Below are positions 1 to 12,538 of a stretch of 64,000 nt of DNA, one piece after another. Within the stretch, counting starts at the first letter, position 1, and every line of letters starts with the position of its first letter. The position numbers and the translations under genes were made by a program. Where the stretch lies: contig CM060121.1 in the NCBI GenBank assembly GCA_030522415.1, positions 26,230,912-26,294,911 on the forward strand, given 5' to 3'. The notes below the pieces were generated by a model, which was not told the origin of the DNA, ran no database searches, and saw nothing but the letters and a program-made list of their open reading frames with translations. Source of the DNA: Channallabes apus. Its lineage: Eukaryota; Chordata; Actinopteri; Siluriformes; Clariidae.

Positions 1-689
1 TAAACAGTGTCCCCTCTTTGCCCTCTGTAAGGTGCATTCTTATAGACCAGCTAAACTCATGCATGCTTCTACCTGTTTATGTCACAGGCTCCTTCCTGTT
101 TCACTCCTCTGATGTGTAGATGTTTTTCACACAGTTATACAATGTACAATCTATGCAAAATATGCAGAGTTGACGTTGCCCTACATGAACACTAATACAC
201 TCTACATGTGTAATATATCTGTGAAGATTCTCAGTCAAATACTGTACAATAGGTGAGGTTATCTGGAAGTTAGGTATGTCAACTGCAATTCTTTCTTGTT
301 ATGCAGATATGTTCCACTCCTCATCCAATTAGCTTCTTCAGTCTGAGGGAAGTTGGTAGGTTCCTCATATTTGAACCCTCCAAGGTCAATCAAAGGTTCC
401 TAGCTACTGTAGGTAGTCCAGCTAACTTTCCCCAGCAAGTTGAGTGTTTTGTTCATCTTATACTGTATCACTCAGATTTCACAATGACAATGACAAACCT
501 TAACATAACAATAAATTAGTCATCAATTAAACAGCATTGTGGTGGACAATATAATACACATTGTACATTATATCGTAGAACCCATCGTTGATCCATCTGA
601 CAAATCAGCAACAGATACTCCCCACCTTGTAGCTATCTCCGTTGTTTCTGTGGCAGTTTCTTATATGATCGGGTTGCCAGCTTGATGCC

Positions 690-828
690 CGGTTGTATCT
701 GAGCACTTGAGGGTGAAGGACCTTACTCAAGAGTCCAACAAAGGCAACCTGGTGACATCAAGGCTCGAACCAGGGACCCAGATCAGTAGTCCAACACCTT
801 AACCACTGAAGTACCCCTATCCCTGTGC
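690..828 (-). repeat. tRNA-headed SINE fragment (family A)
   Basis: Read on the - strand, it starts with a tRNA-like head ('cagtggttaaggtgttggactactgatc' split by the A box, then 'ggttcgag' as B box). It continues into a body about a stop-and-go 'cccttgagcaaggcc'-like segment and 'gctcagat'. The same family lies in wee1 intron 1 on the + strand at 50644. The tail is lost or diverged. Confidence 0.65.
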
Positions 829-1335
829 AATATAATCTTATTTTTAATTTGCATGTTAATAATAACAATGGAGACAAATCTCTTGAAAAATAAAGAAAAA
901 TATGTCACAGCATTCCATAAATGCCATGTCCATTTTGGGAATTGTATGTGTATGTGTGTATGGAGGTGTGAGTGTGTTAGTTTGGCATTGCTGGCATAGC
1001 TGTAACCCACCTGTGGCATGTAACGCATACTTCTCCGGGTTGAACATTACAATCTGAGAGGATTAGCTCTTACATGTCTACTTTGTATTAGGCTTAATGA
1101 AGTCACTGTGTTTTGCATTGCTGAAATACATGGCATAAGCTGTATAAGCTCTCTGTAACCAAAACTGCAAATGTTACCTGGCCTCATTCTGATCATTCTG
1201 CATAAGGACATCGTGGAATCTTTCCTGTAAACACTTTGTGATTTTAGGAAATGATCTGGAAATGTATTTTAAAATATATTTAAAACTGCAATGGTTTTTA
1301 ACGTCAGAACATAAGTAACAACAGCATGTTCAGTA

Positions 1336-1790
1336 AAACTGAATCAGAATCAGAATCAGAATCAGAAAGAGTTTTATTGCCAAGTACGCTTGCACGTACA
1401 AGGAATTTGTTTTAGTGACGGAGCTTCCAGAACAAAAAATACAAATGACAAGACAAAAACAGCATGACGCAAAAAAAATAAAAATAAATAAATAATTTAA
1501 ATGGTTGACATCAAATGGAGTACGATGTGAGATACTTTTAAATAAGTTACATAAATATCTGAAGTCTGTGGTATTATACAGTATATTGCACAGTGGTATT
1601 GTACACAATATTGCACATATATTTATTGACCGTTAGAATGATGTTTATCTGTTAAGGAGGTAGATTGCCTGGGGGAAAAAACTGGGGGAAAAAACTGAAC
1701 ATGCTGTTGTTATTCTTGGTTAAGGTAAGAGGGAAGTTTTACAGGTTTCTGCATGGTTTGCGGAAAAACAAATGAATTATTTCCATCTTG
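1336..1790. repeat. Dispersed repeat with (ATCAGA)n edge (family C)
   Basis: It begins with four tandem 'atcaga' units followed by 'gagttttattgccaagtacg', a common edge of fish interspersed repeats. A duplicated 'ctgggggaaaaaa' lies near 1670. Related edges ('attcaagattcaag' followed by 'tttatt') occur at 33606 and 45388. I cannot name the parent element. The outer limit is approximate. Confidence 0.5.
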
Positions 1791-2044
1791 ATTAGGTGCT
1801 GCCACTACCATGCTTCACTCTGGGCATGATGTCCTTTATGTGTATTATATAATGTATCTTCTTGTACATAATTATTCCCAAAATGTTCTACCCTGGTATC
1901 CTCAGACCTTTGACAAATTTTTGTCACATGGTTCTAAGTAATTCAGGGGCTGAGATGTTTTATTTGCATGTGAGAGAAAAAGTGGTTTCAAAATTGGGGT
2001 GCTGCTACAGTAATGCACTTGTGCTTGCATACAATCAAGGTAGA

Positions 2045-2330
2045 GATTTTGCTCAGTATGCCGGAGCCATGCTCTGACTGCCTGTTTCCTGTCTGAAACA
2101 CTGGCCTCCCAGGAACTCCTTTAATGATTTACTTAGTGTAAATGGCTTGAAGCGAGGTCAGGACAGTACAGAGATGTGTCAATAACTCCCAGCCAAGCTC
2201 GAGTTATGTGCAAATGGTGTTGGTGAATGATTGTGTGTACAGTTCCCGCAGAAAGATGCGTCTTTTCTGCAAGTTGATAAGAAGTGATTACATTATGTAC
2301 ATTAAGTACAATTATCTTTTTTTTTTTCAC
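2045..2330 (-). mobile_element. Mariner relic, internal piece
   Basis: On the - strand it encodes degraded mariner transposase catalytic sequence around 'SLYCPDLASSHLH' (2208-2250), comparable to the SPDLxPSxFHxFGPLKE block of mariner transposases. The segment 'gaaacactggcctcccaggaactccttta' (split here over 2095-2125) recurs at 34145 and 45255. Ends with recognisable inverted repeats are not preserved. Confidence 0.65.
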
Positions 2331-2574
2331 TTGCTGAATGTTCACAGAAACATCTGCAGTGGGCTCCAACCCCCAAAACTCTCGGGGGAATCATGATTAC
2401 TTATGCCCACACATCGCAGGTATGGTAGGGGTATTAGTCGTTAATAGATTATGGGCCAAACTTCGCTGAGTGATGATGGTAGAATAATTATAAAGGTCTT
2501 GACTAAAAATAAACATGCATGAGGAATCACAAAGGATTCATCATTTTCTGCAATGGAAAAGTACTCGAAATACT

Positions 2575-2665
2575 TACTTTTATCAGAAAGTAACGCTGTA
2601 ATGTAACTGATTACTTTTTAAAGACAGTAATTTTGTAATGTAATTAGTTAAAAAGTAATGTTCCC
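2575..2665. repeat. hAT-like non-autonomous fragment
   Basis: The 'agtaacgctgtaatgtaact' and 'aaaagtaatg' motifs are typical of the thymine-rich hAT-like repeats of fish. Only about 90 bases are recognisable and no termini can be set. Confidence 0.35.
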
Positions 2666-5340
2666 CTAACACTGGTAATGAGCACATTAAAATAACAATG
2701 TGATTTTAAAAACTGCTTTCAAGGCACTTAATCATCACCTTTTGACCAATTAGAGTATTCAACACCCAACATATGCCATCATACCTAATAGGAAAATCTG
2801 GTAAGACGATAAACAACAATGTCTGACTCATTCTGACTAATTTCAAAAAACATGGGATCATCGCCAAATTTTACCAATATGTTTACTCCATATTGAAAAG
2901 AAAAAAATCTTGATATTTAATCATTTATTAACTTGTCACAATAAAACGTTTTGTCCACAATGAATGTCCACGTTGCATAAAAAGGAAAAAAAAAAAAAAG
3001 AAACTCATAAAGGTCATATTTTTGCAGTGAACCACCTCCAGCTGTGCCTTCACTCTGCCATGAGCTACATGAGAAAAGCAAGATTGGATCTGAAATAGAA
3101 TTTGAAACAAGGCCCAATGCTTCATTTTAAGTCTCAGTCCAGCACTGCTGAAGGAGGCAATATACTGAACAGGATACAGCAAAAACTGCGATAACTGCCT
3201 GAATTAGCGATCAGTTACCCAAAAGAAATCCCCACGCAGTTCAAATGTATTTTTTTATCCTTATTAAAACGGATACAGACAGCTCAGACAGCAGAAATCT
3301 TTTGGCACAGAATCTAAAACCTCATGAAAATCTAAACCCACAATGAGCGACCTCAGAGGCTTAGAGTCGTCCCTGAATGACAGCTGTAACTGAGACAGTG
3401 GGGGAAAAAAACACTAGTGGAAAAAAACGACAGGCCAGGCAGTTTAGCGTGACCTCCCGAGATCTTCACAGTGATTTAACCACTTTGTCTACAAGAACTA
3501 ATGAATCCTATATCAAAATTATAATTAGAGATATGAAGTAGTAGAGAGAGTACTGTGTGTTTTTAAAGAATTTGTAGTTTTACTTCTGACCTTTACTTAT
3601 TACAATTTAAAGAAACCTCTTTATTTTCTACTCAATACATAATCATAAGAATTTCATAAAAGTGACTTTCTAGCATTAATGTGTTGATATAAATTTTTCA
3701 CAAACAGATATGACAATACGATTAGTCCCTACTAACTGTGTTGTGGAAACCTCCACTTCTGTAAGCTAGCTACAGCCAACCTACCCTTTCCATAAACTAC
3801 CTATTTACGAGAGGGTTATTAAAAACTTCGAAATTCTAACTCCACAAATCAACAATGGCAGCAAAGTTGTGGATTGGTCTCCGACAATTATCATGCACAC
3901 GCTGCCAAATAGTTTCAACATTTTCAGGGGTTGAGCTTGTTCTTGATCTCTTGTTGTTTTCCACTGATGTTTTTATGCTCGTGAAGCATGTGTGCCACTC
4001 AAAACACCTTGAATGACTCTTTGTAGCATCGGCGTAACCTTGCCGAATCATGACAAAAGTCTCTGTGGCGGATTTGCCTACTGTAGTTTCATGCAGTATT
4101 TTGTATTTGCTCTTTGATCTAACTTGCTTTCCATGATAAAATAGCAGACATGCTAACGCACGTGGTCAGAGTAGTACTACGTAGCTGCACAGTTCCCGAT
4201 GTACACAGGACAATGTCTTTTGGCACACTGACTTCCTGCGTGCAGCCATTTATTGGATTTGTTACAAAACTACTTTAGAAACTTTATGATATCACCTCGT
4301 ATGGTATAAGCTACTAAAAACATAGCTAACAACACTGGAGCTTCTTAATCAAACTAAGAAAGAAATATAACATATTTTCAGCTTTAAGAACAAGATACAA
4401 GCTAACTACAGCCAAACTACTCTTTAAAAATTTTTTTTAAAAAGTAGCTAGCTACACTACTAGCTGGTAACACAATGCTAAAGCTAGCAATGCTGAAGCT
4501 ACATTATCTGGGCAACGAAAATTAAACAACTTATGGTATTGTTGCTACTACAAAAAAACAATCAAACTCAGGTGAGACTTCTCATGTGAAAAAAAAAAGT
4601 GGTTGTCATTATTTAACTGTAAATATGAACAGAAAGAGAGATAGTGGAGAGAGAGAGTTAACTTCATAATGCAGCTGTAATTTTGTTTATAACTTGCAAA
4701 CTTTTTTTCTTGGATGAAAAATAATAGCTAGTAGCCAGGTAGATAGTTATTAACAGTCAAATTAAGAATTTGAATAATATTTTTTTTACTACAATGTCTT
4801 AAAAAAGTCATATACTGCCACACTATAAAATGCTAATAATTGAGCTAGCAATGTTGCTTGTAGCTAGCTTATCTCCAGTTTTGTTTATTACTGTAAACTA
4901 TGTGATACATATATACTTTATATACAGTATGTTGATAAATAACATTCATCATTTTGGCTGGTCACATTGCTACAGCTAGTTACAGTAATAGCACCAGCTA
5001 GTTTATATCACAGCTGCTATCATGCTAGCTAATGATAACAGCTAGCATGAGAGAAATGAGCTATTTGAGAGAAAAAGCTATTTTTTTTAGCCCCTGCTTG
5101 GGTTCATGGCTTTTTGACGAATGAGGCATTACTTTGTATACTTTATTGCCTTTAGATTTTATGTATATTTTAGGTAATACCTAATTATTATTTTAACTAC
5201 TCATAGTTCTTATAATAATGGACACATGCACTGAAGCCAACATCAGTATATCACAGACAGAGAGAGAAAAATCGTAATATCTTTTAAGCTCATCACTTCC
5301 TCTGTGCTCCAGAAACATCAGGGAATGTATTACAAAAATA

Positions 5341-5343
<3 letters not shown>

Positions 5344-5381
<38 letters not shown>
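5344..5381. repeat. (CT)n microsatellite
   Basis: About 19 uninterrupted CT units. Confidence 0.95.
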
Positions 5382-5382
<1 letters not shown>

Positions 5383-5814
5383 ATTTAAACATGCTTGCTA
5401 AATACAGTACCATCCTCCATCTGCTTGTCCTCAGTAAAGGCACACAGTGAACACTTTACCACATTTTTATATCAAGGACAGACATGTCCTTACAGCGCAT
5501 GTCCCCAAATGGGACAAATTCCTCACTAACGAGCTCTGGGTTTCCGACCTCTCGGAACAGCTCTCCTCTTACTGCGCTGGGTCGCTAATTTTTTTGAGTG
5601 TAATTGCATAATAATTCACTTTGCTGACCGCAGCCGTTTATCATATTAAGGGAGCAATTTGACCTAGTCATTCAGTAACATGGGTAATAGTTAGGGAACG
5701 CAAATAGGCAACCTTTTACATTTAATCATGGGTAATAAATATAATAATAATATCAACTGATAGAAATTACCATTTGTTAATCCTTAGCAAACTGATGTCA
5801 AAGCTGATCTCAGA

Positions 5815-5815
<1 letters not shown>

Positions 5816-5854
<39 letters not shown>
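5816..5854. repeat. (GA)n microsatellite
   Basis: About 19 uninterrupted GA units, 430 bases from the CT tract at 5344 and complementary to it. The two could pair as an inverted repeat, though this is probably coincidence. Confidence 0.95.
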
Positions 5855-5856
<2 letters not shown>

Positions 5857-6024
5857 CCGTTGAGGAAAGAAAATAAAGTAGGAGATCACTACTTGCTTTA
5901 TGGGGTCATGGATTACTCACACAGTTCAGAAGTTTCATGTAGCTGTCATAGTCTATGTCTTTATTGTGGGGATTTACATTCTCTTTATGTGATATAATTT
6001 TTTATGACAGTGTTTCGTTCCAGA

Positions 6025-6240
6025 TGGGCCATGGTGTAGCACAGTAGCTCCACAGTAGCTCCAGAGATTCTGGTTTGATCCTGAGCTCAGGTTACTGCTT
6101 GTGTGAAATTCTGCATGATTGCTCTTTGTCCACATGGGTTTCCTATAGGTCCTCTGGTTCGCATGTAAGTGAATTGGCTACCCTTTCTGTGAATGCCTTT
6201 GTGTGAATGGCACTCTGCAATGGACTATATAAATTTCCAA
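6025..6240 (+). repeat. Degenerate SINE-like repeat (family B)
   Basis: It shares the order of motifs with the better copies at 58610 and 62750: a tRNA-like head, then 'gtccacatgggtttcct', 'aagtgaattggct', 'gtgtgaatggcac' and 'ctgcaatggac'. It is strongly diverged. Confidence 0.5.
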
Positions 6241-6305
6241 TTTATAATTATTTCACTTGTCTGATGGTCTTATGCAGTGAGACTTACATTTATCTCATTA
6301 TTTAT

Positions 6306-6860
6306 GGGGTGTCCAAGTCAAACCAGACCTTGAGATAAAATTTCTTAAGAAGGCAGTAAAAACATGGATAGTAAAACATTTAAATCGTGCAGATATTTTA
6401 AAGATGGATTATGTTTGTGAATGACTATACTTGCTGAGGTGTTCACAGCAGTTGTTTCTGCGAAACGCCTAATCCATTGAAATTCGGTGGATTACTTGTT
6501 GCCAACTTGCAGAAGAGACACATCTGTCTGGGACAACAGTACACACACTCATTCACCAACACCACTTGCACATTACAGGAACTCGGCTGGGAGTTACTGC
6601 CACGTCCACCATACAGTCCTGACCTCAGTTCAACCGAGTCCCTGGGAGGCCAGTGTTGAAATTGGAAGTTTGATCAATTCTACAGCGTACTGAGAAAACC
6701 TTCTACCTTGATGGTATCCAAGCACTAGTGAAACACTGGGATATGTGCATTAGTGTAGCAGGGGATTAAGTACATGGATAAATAAAGGTGTTTATTACAC
6801 TCATTACTCTGTTCTGTCATTCTGCACAGTCAAAAAATCCTGGTTTGGCTTGAACCCACT
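6306..6860 (+). mobile_element. Mariner relic with both ends
   Basis: The left end 'gtccaagtcaaaccagacctt' is roughly inverted at the right end ('aaatcctggtttggcttgaac'). Inside, 6487-6640 retains a frame around 'SYCHVHHTVLTSVQPSPWEA', which in the neighbouring frame reads PPYSPDLSSTE, the mariner catalytic block. It is deleted relative to a full-length mariner and carries frameshifts. It belongs to the same family as the copies at 16796 and 28000. Confidence 0.75.
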
Positions 6861-8977
6861 TTGTACAACTAACAGTGTCAGTACAGTACAGTACAGTGGT
6901 GCTGTGGGGTGCGTGTTCACAGTATAGGTTCTGGATTACCCATAATGCTAGTTAGAATAAATCACTTAATGAGAATTTTCTTTTTACAGTTTTTTTTAAA
7001 ACTTTTTTTTTTTCAGGATTAAGGATAAAGCGGTATAAACTATGATAATATTAGCCTGGTAAGCTATGATTGCAGGCCTGCATTTGCATACAGTATTTAC
7101 ACTGGGTATTTGTGTTTATGATGCAATAACACTAACTGGCTACTAATTCAGATCAGTCAATGAGATTTTATGCTCCAGTTTTTAAATTGGTGTTGCCATA
7201 AAAACAGATTTCATTATTTTAACTTACTGTGTATTTAATATATATATTTTAATCTGTTCTTCATTCTTATATCTTTTGTTAACTCCATGGCAATCGGTTA
7301 TATTAGATGCTTTCTTTTATTCTGCTTCTGCGCCTTTGACTCTGTTACAATGTGCGTGTGTGTGTTTCTCTACATATGTCTGTTTACATGTGTAATGTGT
7401 ATGTGTGTGTCTTCGTCTATAGCACACCACCACATTTTAACATTCAACTGACACAAAATACTTAGACATTTCTATGAAAAACTCACTGTCTGTTCTGTGA
7501 CCAGGTTTAGTCACTGTTTGTAATATTGCTTTAGAGTAGGAGGCTGGTCTCAGATCTGTAAGAAGAACCTGCTTAAATGCAGATACTCTTCAGGTCAGAT
7601 GCTATTAGCGTCAGTGGTAGGGATTCCTTAAGAGCTTTTGTCAGAGGTTACATTCTTCTTGATGTCACCGCGTCTCTGTGTCAACTGTCGAATAATAAAG
7701 GACATTGTAGAAGGCTGTGCAGCTTAGAGGAGAAACAGAGATAGAGGGAGGGATGGAGAAAGAGAGAGTCATGTAATGTTAGAGGGAGGGCAAATAAACT
7801 TAATGGGTTGAACAGAGACAATAAGTAACGATTGTCTGAACATGGCTGAATCTGAGCATGCACATTATTCTCGGAACCGTTTCAGAAAAGCTGAGCAAAA
7901 TATGAATGTCTGCGGTATTGCGTGGGTGGGAAATTCTGAGAGCATTTTTCTTTTTTTATTCTGTGAAGGGTAAAATAAAAACAGCTGAGTGTCCACACAC
8001 ATACGCACACAAGCAGACTGTGCTGAGGCTGCAGGAAAGTGTGCTGCAAGGATGTGTAACCGTCATGATACTATAGGTATGAGTCAAAAAGAAAAAACTT
8101 CTAAGATTCTTATCAAGTAACAGTAATAATCTCAGTGGGAAAGTTTTATACACAAGTTTGTGTTTGTGTAAGGGATAGAGAAACAAATTCAGTCCTCTCG
8201 GGACCTATTCAGTGCTGGAGGAATGTTCTGTCCAAAACTTCATGGGGATTTGAGACAAGACGTCATTCGTACTTATATACACAAAAGGCTGAGTGGGATT
8301 TTTTATGATTTTTTTTTTTTGTTTGCTTTTCAAGCATCTGTATTTCTATGAGAAGCAAAAAAACTAAGCTTGGCAATTTGCCAGTAAGCTTACTCGGATG
8401 CCATCCTCAACCAATGCCGCGGTGTGGTTGCAGGCTATAGCTATATAAACACGTCAGAGCTTTTAACGAGGAAATAGTGTCTCATATAAGCTTCCAAGGC
8501 TCCAAATAATTAGCTAATTAAATCCAGAATGAAAAACAAATGAAATATGTGATATAACATAGGTGAGAGCTGGCAGTATAAAGGAGACTCAGGAGAACAC
8601 AGGAAGTCCTGGAAATTCCTAACCGAGATACGGAAATCCGTCCGCTGTTCCATAGAGGGATCGTTTCTCCTGCTGATCGCCACGTTCCAACATAAATACA
8701 CAGCAGGCCGAACGCAGAGTTGAACCAGGCAGTGAAACACACCACCAAATGGAATTATGTCAGTTAGTATTTATGAAAAAAAAAAAAAAACATATTTGTG
8801 GTATTATTCCTAGCCAAATAATGATACACATCTAAATACTGCTTTCTCATGAAATGGGTCAGTGAACATGTAAGTCTTAGGGATTTGAATGCAACTCTGT
8901 GGTTTCTACAAGAGCCTGTGCTTCAGATACTTGAATTTTTTCAGCATTTCGTCGCACATTTTCCATTCCAGTTTGCT

Positions 8978-9002
8978 TTTTTTTTTTTTTTTTTTTTTTT
9001 TG
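8978..9002. repeat. Poly(T) tract
   Basis: About 24 consecutive T, possibly the poly(A) tail of a - strand retroposon. The adjoining sequence is not recognisable. Confidence 0.85.
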
Positions 9003-9319
9003 CAATTTCATTTTCAAACCACCAGCCTCTCCCATTCAAATGATGGCACACACTCCTCTCTCTCCGACTGCTGGTCTTCCTGCAGCAGAGGTCTAACGAC
9101 CTAAAAATTACACTTTAATTTTGCAATATTATGGGAAAGGAAATTTGTGTGTGTTCCTTTTTTTAGTTCACATGACTGACAAAAAGTTCACACATGCTCA
9201 CACAGGTTTGTTTTACTTTTGGAAGAACCGTCTCTTGACATAACTCTATTAATACTAATAACACCAGACCTAACTCTAACCTGAACCTCAGTAATCAAAC
9301 CATTAAAAAAAAACATATT

Positions 9320-9339
9320 CACACACACACACACACACT
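9320..9339. repeat. (CA)n microsatellite
   Basis: About ten CA units. Confidence 0.9.
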
Positions 9340-9629
9340 CTCACTGATAAGCTACACTTAAATGAATTTAACACTGTCTATCATGCTTATGCAATCAACA
9401 CTATTATGAGCTCCAACACACACCTGGAGATCGAAGGACAACGACCATGACTTCATGCCTAGATGTCTCCATGGTAACCAAATAAACCAAACCTCTGAAC
9501 TATCATTATGTTTGTTTGAATATTAATTATCTAGGTAAGAGTGAACGCTGCAAGGCAAAAAAGGAGCCATGTCGTTTATTTGTATTTTTTTATAACAGCC
9601 TCCTTGCACAGAAGAACACACACAGCCGC

Positions 9630-9654
9630 ACGCACACACACACACACACACACA
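9630..9654. repeat. (CA)n microsatellite
   Basis: About twelve CA units. This gives the false HTHTHT and VCVCVC frames on the two strands. Confidence 0.9.
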
Positions 9655-10484
9655 TATGCGCATACACAAAATCAGACTCAATGTGCGTGTGTAAGTGGTT
9701 GACTGCCTTTGCAAATGAGCTCAGGATGCAGGATGTGGGCAAACCCAAGCTCACATGCTACCTGTGAGACGTTTTTCATCTTCTTGTTTTCTTTTTGCTC
9801 TCAACCGCTCTGCTCTCGTTTCTTCTACTGATGTCCTGTTCATCCTCCCACTCGGTGCACAAGCACAAACTGCTGAGACTTCAGAGGAAATTTAGCATCT
9901 TATATCAGTAAATGACTCAGATCTGATTCAATCACTTAGCAAAAATGGTACATTTTTTCATAATATAGAAACATTAATTAATCAATAGCATGTCAATAAG
10001 GTCTTATTATATAATTATAATATAACTGTGATGAAATATGTGTCACACAGTATATTACATCCACATACATTTTAGAAGTGTTTTAAGGTCAAAGAAAGTC
10101 TACGTTTTAGTATGTTTAGTCTAAATGAGTAGACGTTCAGTCCAAAGTAATTGCACACTCCCAGAAAAGGCAAGAACATCAAGACATTAGGTTTTCACAT
10201 AATCTTTCTTTACTATCACAAGTCCTATGTTAAGTAGGAAGTAGAACATTATGTGCCATTATTTTTCATTCCATGAGTACCATCACAACTGACACTTTTA
10301 TAGCTTTACATTGTTAGTTCCTGTTATTACTGTTATTACTATTATAAAGGAACAGTCATTCCTTTCTCCGCTTTCTTTAAATAAGTGTTTCATGTTAATG
10401 AGATATCACTTCCTCAAGCACGCTCCTGTGGTGAAAGACTACTGTACAAAAATGACAGCTCTACCCTTCCACAAATGTTAAATA

Positions 10485-10840
10485 TACTGATCAGCTATGA
10501 CATCAATACTTCTGCCAGGTGAACTACACAATAATGATCACCAACTAAACACCAGTAAACTGGTGGCAAGATCTTTGGCACCCAAGGCTCACCCATGCCC
10601 ATGAGGACCAAAGTCCAGCTCACCTAATCCAATTCTACAGTATAGCCAATGCAGCATACAGTAAATCACCCAAAACGTCAATGCTGGCTATAATGGAAAG
10701 GCAAAAGAACACCCACTGCACATGTGGTCCAGCAAGCAAAGAGAACAACTCCCCAGATCGCAATAAGTCCAATCCACAGAGGACCCACTCCACAACTCAC
10801 AGCACCCAAAGGATCCACTGACAACATCAATACTTTTATT
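10485..10840 (+). mobile_element. Tc1-like relic (same family as 39705)
   Basis: It begins 'gatcagctatgacatcaata' and continues through 'gccaggtgaa', 'ggcacccaaggctcacccatg' and 'ccaattctacagtatagcc'. These correspond in order to parts of the better-preserved Tc1-like copy at 39705-40705. No open transposase frame remains. Confidence 0.55.
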
Positions 10841-11064
10841 TGATTTCGACATACATTCATACACCCCCATACATTATAATACGTTAATTGTACTTTCTTA
10901 TAATACAGGGAATTCAGAAATCAGGGAATGAATTCATAGATAGAAATAAACTATGTGGGATGTATTTTTTGCACTGGGCTGTACATGTAAATTCTACTAT
11001 TAAAGGGTACCACCAGTCCAGTAATGTACCGTAAATGAATGTGAAATATATCTGATATACTGTA

Positions 11065-11617
11065 CACTACCGTTCAAAAGTTTGGGGTCACTTTCTAACT
11101 CCATGATGGTTCCTGATTTGTATTTCTTTCTACATTGTAAAGTTTTGCTGAAGGCGTCCAAAAAAATGCATGAATCTCCTTTGAACAGTTGATATTGAGA
11201 TGTTTCTGCTACTTCTGCTCTGTAAAGACTTCATAACGCCTCTAATCTGAGCTGCTGTTAATTGGTCATTTTTCAGGCTGATAACTCTAAATGAACTTGT
11301 CGTCTGCAGCAGAGGGAGGTTTTGGTCTCGTCCTCCTGGGACGGCCTTCATGAGAGACAGTTTCATTATGGTGCTGGACGGATTTTGCAAATGCACTTGA
11401 CAATACTGTTCTTGCAAGAACTATTACAGAAAGGCCGACCTCTGTGTCTTACAATACCAACTAACTGTTGTTTTTGTTGTTGTTACGTAATTACCTAATT
11501 CCATATGTGTTATTTTATAGTTTTGAAATCCCCAGTATTGTTATAGAATGTAGAAAATAAATCACTAAACAAAAACAAAGAAATTTGCAAGTGACCCCAA
11601 ACTTTCGAACGGTAGTG
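11065..11617 (-). mobile_element. Tc1-like element, internally deleted
   Basis: The ends form near-perfect inverted repeats: 'cactaccgttcaaaagtttg' on the left and its complement on the right ('aactttcgaacggtagtg'), with TA at the left flank. On the - strand 11130-11417 keeps a 95-residue frame matching the N-terminal DNA-binding and hinge part of Tc1 transposases (TAAQIRGVMKSLQSRSSRNIS, then STVQRR). The catalytic domain is absent, so it is non-autonomous. Confidence 0.8.
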
Positions 11618-12440
11618 TGTATAAATAGTGTAAAAACAATAACTTAGGATCACCTCACAGTTTCAGTAATGAAGCTTGAAAAGGGTACAGAACATGTGGT
11701 GTGCACTGGCATTGCTAAGTGTTGATGTGAACTAGATGGTGTGTTTGCGTTGACTCGCTTCAGTTTTCACCTCTGTGTAATTACTGAAGGGTTTAGGGTC
11801 GATTTCACAACCATGTGCTTGTTTTGTGGGTATGTGTGTAGAGAAGTTTACATACTAAACATCACATCAGCCATCTCATTAAAAAGCAGAACATGAAGCC
11901 CAATATTGTGAAGGTGCCCCCGGTGCTGCTTAGTCCATGACTCCACAATACGTCTGTGTTGTCACGTAGTGGGACGTTAGAGGCGGATCCTTTGTGTGCT
12001 ATAGGTGCAGGGTGGGGCTCTGTGGATTGGACTGATTTGTCCAGAATGCCCCTTGGTTGATTGAAATCCGGTGCATTTGGAGGCTGGATCAACAACCTTG
12101 AACTCTTTGACTGCTAAGCCCCATATAGTACATGGCAGTCTGTGGTGAACTGAGTGTTCTGATACCTTTCCATCATAACCAGCATAGATGACTCTTGGGT
12201 GCTCATGATCCTGTTTACTGGCATGTACTGTACAGTGCAGCAGTTAGTGTTGTGGTTGATCAGTGTAAGGAGCGCCTGAATACAATAGCCTTTCTTTGTG
12301 GTTTCTTCAGAATGGAGATGCTGCCTGGAAAAACAGGAGCAGTCAGTAACAGCAAATCAGTAATAAAAAACACACCATTTCTCAAAAGGGAATCTCTAAC
12401 GGGAAACTACAGAGTTTCTTTTTTTTTATTTCTTTTTTTT

Positions 12441-12538
12441 ACCTGGCTAGGGATGGGCACTTTCTAAATAAACCCCATTCCCATTCCCAGAAAAAAACAA
12501 ACCTACGTTCCTATCCCGCTGACTATCCCTAGCCAGGT
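12441..12538. repeat. Foldback element with 14-bp perfect arms
   Basis: 'acctggctagggat' at 12441-12454 is exactly inverted at 12525-12538, separated by 70 bases. It may be a minimal MITE or foldback repeat. No target duplication is evident. Confidence 0.55.
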
